A stretch of DNA of 64,000 nt from Chara braunii (lineage: Eukaryota > Streptophyta > Charophyceae > Charales > Characeae): positions 7,947,313-8,011,312 of the forward strand of contig BFEA01000007.1 of the NCBI GenBank assembly GCA_003427395.1, written 5' to 3'. Of this stretch, positions 12,606 to 23,877 are shown in pieces. The notes under the pieces were generated by a model that worked only from the letters and a program-made list of their open reading frames with translations, searched no databases and was not told the origin of the DNA. A program made the translations under genes and the position numbers. Numbering within the stretch: position 1 is the stretch's first letter; every line of letters starts with the position of its first letter.

Positions 12606-12931
12606 GTATGTGAATGGTACGGTCCGCCAGCCTGGGCCTGTAGCAGCAACCTTAAGGCTGCTGCTGCTTGCTTCCCCGCCCAAACTCACAGCTCCGGAGG
12701 CGCGTCTCTGCGGGCTCAGACGCAGGCTTCCACCCAGCCAGCCATGCACCTGTCTCTTATACACATCTAGATGTGTATAAGAGACAGGTATGTGAATGGT
12801 ACGGTCCGCCAGCCTGGGCCTGTAGCAGCAACCTTAAGGCTGCTGCTGCTTGCTTCCCCGCCCAAACTCACAGCTCCGGAGGCGCGTCTCTGCGGGCTCA
12901 GACGCAGGCTTCCACCCAGCCAGCCATGCAC
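12606..12931. other. Mate-pair junction adapter with duplicated flank: library artefact
   Basis: Bases 12750-12768 are CTGTCTCTTATACACATCT and 12769-12787 are AGATGTGTATAAGAGACAG. Together they form the 38-bp Nextera mate-pair circularisation junction built from two Tn5 mosaic ends. The flanks 12606-12749 and 12788-12931 are 144-bp direct copies of each other. This is an untrimmed junction read assembled into the contig, not a transposon. One 144-bp copy and the adapter should be disregarded. Confidence 0.95.
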
Positions 12932-13799
12932 GCGGTCCCGTAATACTATTGCCAACAAGCTGGGGCTTACCCCACGCTGCTTCTTTCTTGGAAAAGCCTC
13001 TCTTCCGCCATCTCCACGCCGGAAAATCCCGGCCTCTACTATGATTCGCGCCACCCTTACTCAAGTTTTGGCGGCGCCATCCGCTACCGGCGGTGCACGG
13101 TCATCCTAGTGCCTGCGGAATTCCTCACAGTGCGACCTCGAAACGTCAGCCCCCAGTAAGTTAGACAACATTCTCCTCTAGTCACAGTCCTACCTGAGCA
13201 ACCCTACGTTGCCCGTAACTCCTTTCGTGCGCGCGAGGTTGCGACTGCCTCAGACTCTTTAGCCTGGCACGCACTTGTCCTACCGGTGTCCCACAGTCTT
13301 CCCTAATCAATCGCTCGATCTGGCTAACGCATGCCCGCAAAGAGCATGCTCACGCACTCTCTAATCAACACAAACGGGACACGCCCCTAGATATCGTCAG
13401 GCGCGTTCTTCCTGTAAGCTGCAAATATGGGCCCAAATACCCTTCTAAGGGTGTTCGGGCCGACACCGCTGCCAGTTGGGAACCTTGGAGGAGGCTGTGA
13501 GTTAGTTGGAGCTGCCATTAGAGCTAGAGTTTGTAGTGGAGACTCAAGGGGATAGTCCGCCATAGCCCCCAGGCTGAGGGGGGAGAGAGAGAGGCTAGAG
13601 AGAGTCCTATTAGCCCTCCTGGAGGGGAGGACTCCATAGCCAGAGTGATGGGAGCTTGTCACAATAAAAAAGGGACTGAGGAGGAGGAATGATAGGGGCT
13701 TGAAGAGGAAGGGAGCCATAGCCAGGTAAGGAGGAGCATCACCAAGATTGGTACTTCAAATCCAAGATACTAGAGGAGGTTCGTGGAAAAAAGGAAATT
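12932..13799. other. Non-coding stretch
   Basis: No supported gene. A segment at 13690-13730 carries the words GAGCCATAGCCAGGTAAGG, a form of the CCATAGCCAG-GTAAG module also seen in LTRs at 22521 and 47162. It may therefore include LTR-derived sequence. Confidence 0.5.
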
Positions 13800-13930
13800 T
13801 TTTTTTTTTTCTTCTTCTTCCTCTTCTTCTTCTTCTCCTTCTTTTTCCTCTTCCTCTTCGTCTTCCTCTTCTTCTTCTTTTTTCCTCCTTCTTTTTCTTC
13901 TCCTCCTTCCTCTTCCTCTTCTTCTCCTAC
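13800..13930. repeat. (CTT)n-rich imperfect microsatellite
   Basis: An almost pure pyrimidine tract of CTT/CCT units preceded by a T run. It yields spurious Ser/Phe-rich or Lys/Glu-rich frames. Confidence 0.9.
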
Positions 13931-14079
13931 TCCATGTTCCCTCATCCACATTCCCTTGTCTTTCTTTCTTTCGTCCCCCATCTTCCCTCTCCATAGGGGC
14001 TTTCCAAAGCTTAGTATAGGTAGTAGGAGACTTTTTCACTAGTGATGGTTTTCCCATGGGCTCTTTCTTCACTCCATAG

Positions 14080-15075
14080 TAAATCGTCACTTTCCACTTT
14101 GTGTGTTCATGCTTGAGAGTGAGTTACTCTCTCTCTCTTCACTTTCTCTCCATTCTTCACTTGGTAATAAATCACAACTTCGATTCCTACTTATTCTAGT
14201 ATTTTGTGTGGTCTTTCCCTCATGTTTTGTCCATTCCTTCAATCCAATGTAAAATCGCCACTTTCCACTTTGTGTGTTTTATGCATGAGAGTGAGTTTCA
14301 TTCACTCTCTCTTCACTCTCTCTTCACTCTCTCTCCATTTCTTCACGAAGTAGTTAGTCGCAACTTTGTTTTTTGCTTATTCTAGTGTTTTGTGTGATCT
14401 TTCTCTCATGTTTTATCCATTTCTTCACTCGAATGTTAATCGTCACTTTCCACTTTGTGTGTTCATGCTTCAGCGTGAGTGAATCTCACTCTCTCTTCAC
14501 TTTCTCTACATTTCTTCACTTAGTAATAAATCGCAACTTTGTTTCCTGCTTATTCTAGTATTTTGTGCGGTCTTTCCCTCATGTTTTGTCTATTCCTTCA
14601 CTCCAATGTAAATCGCCACTTTCCACTTCGTGTTTTCATGCATTAGAGTGAGTTTCACTCTCTCTCTTCACTCTCTTTCCATTTCTTCATTAAGTAGTTA
14701 ATCGCAACTTTATTTCTTGCTTATTCTAGTGTTGTGTGTGATTTTTGTCTCATGTATTGTCCATTCCTTCACTCGAATGTAAATCACCACTTTCCACTTT
14801 GTGTGTTTCGTCCCTGATAGTGAGTTTCACTCACTCTCTTTTCACTTTTTCTCCATTTTTTCACTTAGTAATAAATCGCAATGTTGTTTCCTGCTTATTC
14901 TAGTATTTTGTGTATTTTTCCCCTCGTGTTTTATCCATTCCTTCGCTCCAATGTAAATCGCCACTTTCCACTTTGGGTTTTCATGCTTGAGAGTGAGTCT
15001 CTTCACTTTCTCTTCATTTCTTCACTTAGTAATAAATCGCAACTTTATTTTCTGCTTATTCTCGTACTTTTGTGA
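14080..15075. repeat. Satellite array 1, dimeric unit of about 172 bp
   Basis: The word CTTATTCTAG recurs at about 14190, 14376, 14549, 14720 and 14894, with a variant at 15054, so the period is roughly 160-186 bp. Each unit has two related halves. One contains TGTCCATTCCTTCACTCC with AATCGCCACTTT; the other contains TCCATTTCTTCACTTAG with AATCGCAACTTT. The array is therefore a dimer of an ancestral monomer of about 85 bp. Confidence 0.85.
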
Positions 15076-15083
15076 TCTTTCAC

Positions 15084-16435
15084 TCATGCTTTGTCCATTC
15101 TTGCTCTTGGTGATAGTTCGATTCAACTAGTTATGTGGTTGTGCCACGCTCATGCTTTGTCCATTCTTGCACTTGGTGATAATCCGATTCATCCTTGGCT
15201 GTTCAACTAGTCACATGCTTGTGTCACACTCATGCTTTGTCCATTCTTGCACTTGGTGATAGTCTGATTCATCCTTGGCTGTTCAACTAGTCACATGCTT
15301 GTGTTTTCATTAGTTTTACTCATGCTTTGTCTATTTTTGCACTTGGTGATAATTCGCTTTATCCTTGGTTGTTCAACTAGTCACATGCTTCTGTCACACT
15401 CATGCTTTGTCCATTTTTGCACTTGGTGATAGTCCGATTCATCCTGGGCTGTTCAACTAGTCACATGCTTGTGTTTTCATTAGTCAAACTCATGTTTTGT
15501 CCACTCTTGCACTTTGTGATAGTCTGATTCATCCTTGGTTGTTCAACTAGTCACATGCTTGTGTCACACTCATGCTTTGTCTATTCTTGCACTTGGTGAT
15601 AGTCCGATTCATCCTTGGCTGTTCAACTAGTCACATGATTGTGTTTTCATTACTCACACTCATGCCTTGTCCATTCTTGCACTTGGTGATAATCCGCTTC
15701 ATCCTTGGTTGTTCAACTAGTTACATGCTTGTGTCACACTCATGCTTTGTCCATTCTTGCAGTTGGTGATAGTCTGATTCATCCTTGGCTGTTCAACTGG
15801 TCACATGCTTGTATTTTCATTAGTCACAGTCATGCTTTGTCCATTCTTGCACTTGGTGATAGTTCGATTCGTCCTTGGTTGTTTAACTAGTCACATGCTT
15901 GTGTCACACTCATGCTTTGTTCATTCTTGCACTTGGTGATAGTCTGACTCGTCCTTGGCTGTTGAACTAGTCACATGCTTGCGTCACACTCATGCTTTAT
16001 CCATTCGTGCACTTGGTGATCGTCCGATTTATCCTTGGTTGTTCAACTAGTCACATGCTTGAGTCACACTCATGCCTTGTCCATTCTTGCACTTGGTGAT
16101 AGTCCGATTCATCCTTCGTTGTTCAACTAGCCACATGCATATGTCGCACCCATGCTTTGTCCATTCTTGCACTTGGTGAGAGTCCGATTCGTCCTTGGCT
16201 GTTCAACTAGTCACATGCTTGTGTTTGCATTGGTCACACTCATGCTTTGTCCAATTTTGCACTTGGTAATAGTCCGATTCATCCTTGACTGTTCAATCGG
16301 TCATATGCCTGTGTTTTCATTAGTCACACTCATGCTTTGTCCATTCTTGCACTTAGTAATAGTCCGATTCATCCTTGGTTATTCAACTAGTGATGTGCTT
16401 GTGTCACACTCATGCCTTGCGCATTCTTGCCCTTA
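15084..16435. repeat. Satellite array 2, alternating 80- and 90-bp units
   Basis: CATGCTTTGTCC (or a close variant) occurs at about 15151, 15231, 15321, 15401, 15491, 15571, 15661, 15741, 15831, 15911, 15991, 16071, 16151, 16241, 16331 and 16411. Spacing is 80, 90, 80, 90 and so on up to 15911, then a run of 80s, then 90s. The 90-bp form carries an extra TTTTCATTAG-type insert. Monomer words (TTTGTCCATTCTTGCACTTG) resemble the half-units of array 1, so both arrays share ancestry. Leu/Cys-rich reading frames across it are by-products. Confidence 0.88.
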
Positions 16436-16439
16436 GGTG

Positions 16440-17744
16440 TTAGTCCGGATCTTCGTAGGCTGATTGAATTGTCACATACATGACCTAGCAAGACCCCCCC
16501 CTCGTGCTCTAATCGAGCACGGTAAGGAGAAGATAGGTAGGAGGGTGGTGGTGGTGCTGCTGCTACTGATAATGTTGTTGTTGATGAGAACTGTTGCTGC
16601 TGTTGCTGGTGACTAGTCAAGCCCGGCTGCTGCTGATACTGCTCCTGAGAACCTTTAGCTGGTCTCTCGGAGCAAAGGCTAGTGCGGAAAACACTAATGC
16701 ACTGGTGTGGCCAGGGGGCGCCGGTGGCCAACACCACCAAAACAGGGGTCTGAGGGTTGTGACTTCAAAGACCCCATATCCTAGGTATAGATAGATGGCC
16801 TGCAAAATCTGCAGGCCATCCGAGTCCATTTTCCTGCAAAAACGAAAATGGACTTCCCCGAACTGTTCACTTAGAGCCCGAACAATGCCCGAAAAAGGCA
16901 AGACAAATCAAACAACGATGGAATGAAACCAAACTTTATGGGGTTCTTCCATAGGGTCTGGCCATATTTTTTGTCTTTTCTGCATGTTGAAAGTCGTGGA
17001 GCGAGGCCCAATGTCACGTTGTGCTATCATGCCAGCCATCAACCACGGAGTGACGGACAACCGCCGCTGGGGGTAGGCCCCACTTACCTGGGGTGTATGC
17101 CTCCAACCCTTGATCCTCTGAATCTCAGGTCCAGAGAGTGGAGTTGGGAGAAGTGCGACCTCCCCCTATAGATTTCCTGTTGAGCACACATGCCTTCNTG
17201 GCAAAACAATTTACTCCTGACCAAGGGCTTTGCCAGGAAACTGTCGAAACGAAAAGCGTAGAGTGCACCTTCACCCAAAGAATGGCAAGATGCATCCGTT
17301 ACTATAAATAGCNAAGGATGCATGTTTCTAANTTCTAGGGAAGATGCATTCTTTCTTTTCTCGTTTCTACTGTGATGTGGCGAGGCCCCAAGTCTGCAGT
17401 TGGTGCTGAGGGGAAGTGGGTGAAAGAATTTCAGAGATGGCACCAACTACTGGAGCTAGATTACGTGCCAGGGTAGAAATGTCACGTACACGAGTAGCCC
17501 ACTAAGTAAGGAGTGATTCTGACGTCGTTTGGGGTAGGAAATGCAAGATTGTGTTTTACGGTCCTCCACCCCATAGGCAAAATCTACAAAATCTGCAAAA
17601 TCTGCGTTTTTCTGAAATCTGTGTTTTGCAAGTCTGTGCTTTTTCTGCATATCTGCTGTAGGATTGGTTGCTGCAAGTCTGAGTTTTTTTTGAAGCCCGG
17701 GACTAGAGATAACTTAGGGGAAACGAACCCGGACACTTAGAATG
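16440..17744. other. Non-coding stretch with single-base gaps
   Basis: No supported gene. A short GCTGCTGCT-rich patch lies at 16560-16650, a TCTGCAAAATCTGC-type repeat patch at 17580-17690, and single N positions at 17198, 17313 and 17332 mark closed gaps. Confidence 0.5.
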
Positions 17745-18300
17745 GGGAGGGGAATATCGGCCACCATACATCTTCCTCCTCCTCCTCCACCTTCTTCACC
17801 CATAGCCAGCCGCCTCACACCACCTCCCTCCTCCATCTTCTTCACCCATCCACCGTAGCCAGCCACCGCACACCTACCTCCTCCATCTTCTTCACCCATC
17901 CTCCATAGCCAACCACCTCGCACCACCTCCCTCCTCCATCTCCTTCACCCATCCACCATAGCCAGCCACCACACACCTTTTTCTTCCTCCGCCTTCTTCG
18001 CCCATCCTCCATAGCCGACCACCGCACACCTTCTTCTTCCTCCATCTTCTTGACCCATCCTCCATGGCCAACCGCCTCACACCACCTTCCTCCTCCATCT
18101 TCTTCACCCATCCTCCATAGCCAACCGCCTCGCACCCTCTCCCTCCTCCACCGTCTTCACCCATCCACCATGGCCAACCACCTTACACCTTCCCCTTCCC
18201 CTATCTTCTTCTCCCATCCACCATAGCCAACCACCTTACACCACCCTCCTTCCCCATCTTCTTCAACTATCCTCCATACCCAACCACCTCACACCCCCCT
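17745..18300. repeat. Minisatellite of about 46-54 bp (CTTCTTCACCCATCC...)
   Basis: About eleven tandem units contain CTTCTTCACCCATC, CCATAGCC and CACC in fixed order, ending at an assembly gap. The unit is close to 17-18 codons, so long Gly/Trp-rich repeat frames open on the minus strand. I regard these as by-products because neighbouring units differ by frame-breaking lengths. Confidence 0.8.
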
Positions 18301-18308
18301 TCCACTTC

Positions 18309-18594
18309 NNNNNNNNNNNNNNNNNNNNNNNNNNNNNNNNNNNNNNNNNNNNNNNNNNNNNNNNNNNNNNNNNNNNNNNNNNNNNNNNNNNNNNNNNNNN
18401 NNNNNNNNNNNNNNNNNNNNNNNNNNNNNNNNNNNNNNNNNNNNNNNNNNNNNNNNNNNNNNNNNNNNNNNNNNNNNNNNNNNNNNNNNNNNNNNNNNNN
18501 NNNNNNNNNNNNNNNNNNNNNNNNNNNNNNNNNNNNNNNNNNNNNNNNNNNNNNNNNNNNNNNNNNNNNNNNNNNNNNNNNNNNNNNNNNNNNN
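18309..18594. other. Assembly gap (286 N)
   Basis: A run of N between the minisatellite and a CT-rich tract. The gap probably lies inside the repeat, so its true length is unknown. Confidence 0.99.
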
Positions 18595-20613
18595 CTCTCT
18601 CTCCCTCTCTTCCTCCTCCCCTATCTCTTTCTCCTCCTCTCTCTTTCTCTCTCTTCATCTTCCATCACCACCGCCTCGCCGTCGCTCTTCTCCCACGTTC
18701 TAAAGCCTTGACCTTAGCTTCTCCCCCCCCCCCTCGCCTCTTGATATGTAACTAACCCTTCCCCTATCACTTGTTACATTGTCAGGGAACGAACAGTGAA
18801 AGAAATTTGTCCTCACTTGGTGGAGAAAGTGGGCAGGGGAAGGGCAGCCGGTTCCTTGTGCCGCCAAGAAGGAAAGGAAAAGGCACTTGAGAAATTGGAA
18901 GGAGACGAGTCCGGAAAGGGACTAGAAAGAATGATAACTTGAAGCAAGGTCAGTTGACTCAACCAGACCCCCGGACTGCACGACTATGAGAAGAGGATGG
19001 ATTGTCTGAGCACAAAAAGAAAGGGAATGGGAAGTAAGTCAAGGGCAAGGGAAGAAAGATAGGCATGTGGGAAGGGCTATGTGTTGACCCCAATGGGGGA
19101 TTGTATTGGCCTCGACATTTGTACTTGTGATTGGTTGTGCAGGTGAGTAGTTTGGGATGACTTAAGCGGGATTGGATCGGGGAGATGCCAGCAAAGGGGA
19201 GAGAAACGGATGAGCAAAGAGGCTATGGGCCTTAGTGTAAACTCCATCAGTGAATGGGCCTTGGTGAATGCAGTTTTGTGTGTGGGTTCGGCAATGAACA
19301 AAGTCTTGATTGATTGAAGTATGATGTAGCCTTTGCCTGCGTAAGAAGGCCCCTAAAAGAGTAAGGGGCATGCGTGGCCTAAGGATGACGCTTAGCCTAC
19401 GCACAAAGAAGAAAATTTCTCAATGACCCCCCCTCTGGACTGCTTGAGTATTGAAAGGAGCATTTCCCTGAGAACACAACCAAGAATCAGAAAACTTGCG
19501 CTTGCGGAAACGATTAGTGAGACTACCACCCGTCGTGAGGGCTGAGCTACATCCCCAATGTCAAAGCTCTCTCGCTCGATGGCCCACCCCCATCCATCTC
19601 AAAGCACTAGGTGGGGGTGGCCCCGTGACGAATGGCCCGCGCCCTGAGCGTGAGCGTGGGCGGACCGAACCAACTGGGACCTGCAGTGGGGGCGACACAG
19701 GCTCGAAAGTCTAACGGGGTTAGGCCTTACAACGTTCAAAAGGTGGGTTCACCGGAGACTTCACCAAATCTATATATTGGGTTATGACTAGCTTGTCAAT
19801 GTGGGGTCATATGTGGGGTCATATGTGGGGTCATAGATACTGTCTTCATTTTCACTAAGTCTTGACTTCGACATTGAAGGTTGCTAGCCTTTGGCAAGCT
19901 ATCGAAGTAATGTTGCAGAGCTTCATGAAGTTGTCGTCATGTAAGAATGCAACCAAACTACGAGGAGTTTGGCTAGTGGCCCAACTACATAACCATGCCA
20001 TGTTACTATACTCCCTCACCATGTTCATAGGAGGGTGCAGCCTAAGTTCGTGAAGTAAGGCTACTGCTGGACTCATCGAAGTCAGGCTATAACCCAACTT
20101 CAGGTTACTGCTAAACTTACCATAGTCAGACTACAACCCAACTATGAGATCTAATTGAGGCATTTTTTTTCCTACTTTTTTGTTGTTGCTTTTCTTGTGA
20201 TTGTTCGACAATTTCTTCGACTACGATATTAAAAAAAATTGGATTCATTTTTAAGATTCAGAACATTCTCAGTTGAGCGTCTGGATAATCTGGAATGCGA
20301 CGTGGCATACCCGGTTGCCGTTTTTTGTCGTTTGAAGAGCAGAAGCTCTAAGAAATGCAACAAAGTCTTCGAATCATTGTCCAATGCTTGAATCAAATAC
20401 CGTGGCATGATCAAAGCGGATGATCGTAAACGTTGTCCTCCTTCCCGCTCTCAAATAAAACAATCCATAAAATCCTTAATTCATCACTTCGTTGGCCAGT
20501 AAGAGACGAAACTCGACCATAGTGAAGGTGTACGGTTACCAAAATGTGCCTTTGTACTTAGTAATCTATGAATTACCTTTTCTGAATTGAACATTGTTTG
20601 ATTTTGTTTTTGT
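18595..20613. other. Non-coding stretch including repeat R2
   Basis: A CT-rich start (18595-18720) is followed by sequence without recognisable genes. The dispersed repeat R2 (19430-19750) lies here, as does a tandem triplet of a 16-17 base word around GTGGGGTCATAT (19800-19840). Paired words GTCAGGCTA / GTCAGACTA with ACCCAACT occur at 20070-20140. Confidence 0.5.
19430..19750. repeat. Dispersed repeat R2, copy 1
   Basis: The order CTGGACTGCTTGAGTATTGA, AGACTACCACC, CATCTCAAAGCA and TAGGTGGGGGTGGCCC is repeated at 55110-55265. The tail AACTGGGACC with GGCTCGAAAGTCTAAC recurs at 59910-59962. At least three partial copies lie in the window, all in plus orientation. Confidence 0.7.
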
Positions 20614-20685
20614 TTAAGTAGCTCAGTTGGTTAGAGCAAAGGACAAAAAATCCTTTTTGGTATCATGTCATTGCATGCACATAGC
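20614..20685 (+). pseudogene. tRNA-like remnant (5' half)
   Basis: The D-arm/A-box sequence GTAGCTCAGTTGGTTAGAGC is intact, and a 5-bp anticodon stem AAGGA/TCCTT encloses a 7-nt A-rich loop. The loop lacks U33, and no GTTCGAATC-type T-arm follows in place. This is a decayed tRNA or the head of a SINE rather than a working gene. Confidence 0.6.
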
Positions 20686-21987
20686 CACCTGGGCGAAATA
20701 GAGGGGTGTTGAATTGGTGTTCAAAATAGGACACAAAATAATGTCTTATTTTAACGAATAACATGTTCATTACATTTGGACTAGAGAGCAACCAAATAAT
20801 AATAATAATAAATTCAAATGAGAGGTCTGATCTAGCGACTCGGTCTGATCAGTCCGAATATGAGATCACCTCGAGTCCATTCTGACCAGTTTCGTGAACG
20901 TACAACAAATCAAACAATGAGTGACGACATGCAACAATGGAGAATTGAGTGGTGTGCAAGGTGCGAGTCAAGCCACGGATGGTGCGATAAAAGCATGTGA
21001 AACCTCTCAACTGAGACCCCCTTTGGCAGCAAGTGTCCTAATCAAAGAATAAACTCCGAATCCTGGTTAGAAAGAGAATGAAAAAATGTCTAACAGATTT
21101 GGGTCCAATGGGCCCTTCTTGCTTAGGCCCTGTCCCACGTAGGCCGTGACCGAGTCCCAACCAAGAGGAGTTCCGTGTGGACCTACTTTCTGCCTCTGCC
21201 GTACTGAAAAGCGAATTTCAACTTTCAAAGAGAACCTACAGACTACAGTCGTTCAGAGATGACAAGGCAGAGCATTGTACAAGGACTCAACATTCGTAGG
21301 TGCACGCAGAGGAGTAGTTCACACGGGGGGGTAAGTAGTTCACACACTCGAACACACAATCAAGACCGCAGAGGAGTAGGAAAGAAACCAAGAATAAAGC
21401 CAGCAGGACAATCAATACCATGCACACACACATGGGCATCCTGTAGGTGCACGACACTTACCTGAGTGTCCTAAGCTTCGAGATGAATAAAACTCACCCC
21501 CTTCTCATATGATCCTCCAAACCCTTGTAACGCTACCCCAACACTAGTGTCCTATCTCCTAGGAGGGTCTGCTCCAACACCCAAGTGCAACACCGGATCC
21601 CCCCCCGATGCTGAAGAACAAAGTAGCAGCTTGCAGTCCGTAGATGCAGAATGGCTGCTTTCCCTCAAGCTCACCTACTTGAGGGAAGCCCTAAAGTCGC
21701 CAAGTGTCTCCCTTGAATCAGATTCCAGGTGTGAGTGCCTCTCACTGCCGCCTCTCTCAAATTGTTGCATGAAGTCTCCACGAAATATCTCACCACCCCA
21801 AAATTACTCTCAAGCAACCTGGTCAGGTTTAGTGTCGACCCAACACGACCTAACCAAGTGGGGGCAGCTTCCCTTAACCACGCTGCCCCACTTCCCTCAC
21901 GAATCAACCCTAACCCTAAGTGGTCCCCTCAACCACTCAGGTTAGGGTTAGGGCAGCAAAGTCAACTCTCACCAGCAAGCAGAATCC
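20686..21987. other. Non-coding; probable leader of a minus-strand LTR element
   Basis: No gag or pol similarity was seen. Because a minus-strand primer-binding site follows at 21988, the sequence to its left should be the internal leader of that element. A hairpin with 12-bp arms CCCTAACCCTAA / TTAGGGTTAGGG, telomere-like in sequence, lies at 21906-21953. Confidence 0.45.
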
Positions 21988-21999
21988 GCTCTGATACCA
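21988..21999 (-). promoter_or_regulatory. Primer-binding site (initiator tRNA-Met type)
   Basis: The reverse complement reads TGGTATCAGAGC, the classic plant LTR-retrotransposon primer-binding site. It lies one base from the LTR edge TGTTATGATC at 22001. This fixes the element on the minus strand, with its 5' LTR to the right. Confidence 0.85.
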
Positions 22000-22000
22000 A

Positions 22001-22580
22001 TGTTATGATCCTGGCCAATTTCGAAGTACAAAGTCATGAGAAAGCACAATGTCGTCCAATTGCAAAAACAAATGAATGAGCTTGAGAGGAGAGTCAGAGA
22101 AAGAAGAAGAAAAGGAAGAAAGAAAGAAGAAGAAGATGTACACCAGCAAAGACCAATGATAATTCCCTTCTTCTCGCCAACACTCTCCTCCTCCTTTTCT
22201 CCTCCCCACTTTATTCACAATAAATAATAATAATAATAATGTTGAATGGCTGAACCAGAATCAATGCCCAAATTCCTCTTCTACTGCAGGTACAACATGA
22301 GGTCCACCATAGCCATGGCCACCCTTCTCCTTCCTCGTTCGAAGGCCGAGGCTATGGCGGACTGCTAGGGCCTTGCCCTGCTGTGCAAAAGACAACTCAA
22401 AGCAGTTATGGCTACTCTGGCTCAGGCCGCCATGCCTGACTCTGCCTTGAAGCTTCTTGGTGCAGCTCTATCCCAGCGGGGCCTTCCAGATGCAGCGTCC
22501 ACCGAGTTGATGAACATGGCGTCCACCATAGCCAGGTAAGTACCTCTGGCACTCCCCCCTTCCTAGTCATCGCCTTCCTC
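22001..22580 (-). mobile_element. LTR, family A (5' LTR of a minus-strand element)
   Basis: The left edge TGTTATGATCCTGGCC abuts the primer-binding site. The segment aligns along about 580 bp with 46651-47215, sharing AAGCACAATGTCGTCCAATT, GGTCCACCATAGCCATGG, a CCATAGCCAGGTAAGTAC-like site and CCTCTGGC. Similarity fades after about 22580. The right edge of the LTR was not identified; it may extend toward 23230. Confidence 0.75.
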
Positions 22581-23383
22581 CTCCAGCCCGAGCTCCTCCA
22601 CCATAGCCAAGGTGGGGAGCTGGGCGCTCCTCCTTCCCCAGCAGCGGTGCTTAAGCGCTGCTTCAGCCAGTGCTGCTCCAGCCAGCACTCCAACCAGTGT
22701 GCCGCCAAACTTGCACACCGAAGAATGAGGAGGAGCACTTCGCTCCTCCTGGAGATATAGTGGTCTGCTTGCCTCTTGGGCGGTGACTTCCAGGCCGCAC
22801 GGCTTCCAAGCAACCAGTACCTCCTCCCTTTCGGAGGGAAACATCATTGCAGACTCTGATATTGCCCGTACGGGCCCTAGACTCAGACTGGTTGGACTGG
22901 TACCCGACTAGACCTAGCCTACAACTACTGGGCCTCTAAACATGCCAACTTCTTGCTCGGCCTCGAGTACCCGGCACGTCTACCTCTACTTGGTGTGGTA
23001 CCGGCCTACCTGCTACTTGAGTGTTTCCCCGCTGCTCTCATGTCGCGGGCCTCTTTCCCCGCCACTCGAGTGTTTTCCCCATTGCAACCCTCAATGTCAC
23101 GGCCACAGGTCAGTACCGGCCCTTCGGGCCTCCCGTACGGACGAGTACCGTTGCGGGTCACATACACACTCAAACCGACAAGCACTCAGACAGGCACGCA
23201 GACCAGCAAGTACGCACACACACAGACTTAGAAAACTCAGCAAGAAGCGGGAAAATCAGCAAGGCATACATTCCATTGGGAAAACTCAGAAACTGCTAAG
23301 TGTTTCAGTCCGTGTTTGGCAGGTCCTTACACAGGTTACAGATACAACATTCCAGACAGGGCAAATGTAGGTCCACAATGTAC
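22581..23383. other. LTR-like and intron sequence left of the myosin exons
   Basis: 22860-23170 has repeated GTACCGGCC / GAGTACC words and CCCGTACGGGCCC palindromes of the kind found in LTRs, probably the remaining part of the family A LTR. 23230-23383 is taken as myosin intron. No downstream myosin exon was recognised here. Confidence 0.4.
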
Positions 23384-23561
23384 CTCTCCAGTATGCCTGC
23401 ACCAACAGAGATGCACTCTTCATTCTCTCATAGTCTTTACGCATCAGGAAACTCTGAACCATGTGCTGGATCTTGACTGCAGCCTCATTGAGCACATTTG
23501 ACCTCTTTGTATCCAAAATAGCCATCTGCCCTGCCCGTAGGAACACCTTTGTCTTGCCAAT
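23384..23561 (-). CDS. Myosin class XI-like, exon with converter end and first IQ motif
   Basis: On the minus strand an AG acceptor (CTGCGCAG) precedes IGKTKVFLRAGQM, the invariant end of the myosin converter. A lever-helix start (VLNEAAVKIQ) with a first IQ motif and SLLVQAYWRG follow. IQ motifs bind calmodulin-like light chains. The donor GGAGAG-GTACAT closes the 178-nt exon in phase 1. The frame enters in phase 0, matching the preceding exon at 23817-23877. In IQ1 the usual basic residue after IQxxx is Gln. Class XI is judged from the GYQIGKTKVFLRAGQMA pattern; class VIII differs here. Later exons were not found to the left. Confidence 0.88.
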
Positions 23562-23816
23562 CTGCGCAGAATGACTAGCAATAATCAGCCCAGGCCCAGC
23601 CTGCGACCCTGGCCAAAACTGAGAACATCCTGTACATGAGTGATTCCTCTCCGGAACATTTTTTTAGCACATGATTTCAGTAAGTGCACCACTCATCAGC
23701 GGCTTTTGATACAAGCTGCACTTGATAAAACATCCAAAGTTTTACATCGACGATCAAACTGGGAATATGGTTAGATTTCCAGATCACAACATATGAAAAT
23801 GACAGAAGACACCAAC

Positions 23817-23877
23817 CTGATAGCCCTTGAGGTTGCACTTCTCCAAGAGATTTTGGCAAGCCACTTTCTCATCCGCA
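23817..23877 (-). CDS. Myosin class XI-like, converter exon (61 nt)
   Basis: A short exon between acceptor GGCAG and donor CAG-GTTGGT encodes ADEKVACQNLLEK and NLKGYQ, the converter of a class XI myosin. Its first base completes a Ser codon with the last two bases of the exon at 24239-24348. Its phase-0 end joins the IGKTKVF exon at 23561 without loss. The 61-nt length and both phases agree with the neighbouring exons, which makes a chance match very unlikely. Confidence 0.85.

Noticed and set aside
12750-12787. Tn5-type transposon ends
   Set aside because: The 19-bp mosaic ends abut head to head with no transposon between and are flanked by exact 144-bp duplicates. That is a library junction adapter, not a mobile element.
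15572-16436. Cys/Leu-rich repeat protein over satellite array 2
   Set aside because: The 80-bp unit is not a multiple of three and frames break between units. This is a satellite by-product.
17714-18164. Gly/Trp-rich repeat protein on the minus strand
   Set aside because: Three overlapping frames are all open because of the minisatellite composition. No conserved start, and the array runs into a gap.
20614-20685. Functional tRNA gene
   Set aside because: The D-arm is good, but the anticodon loop lacks U33 and no proper T-arm or acceptor pairing follows.
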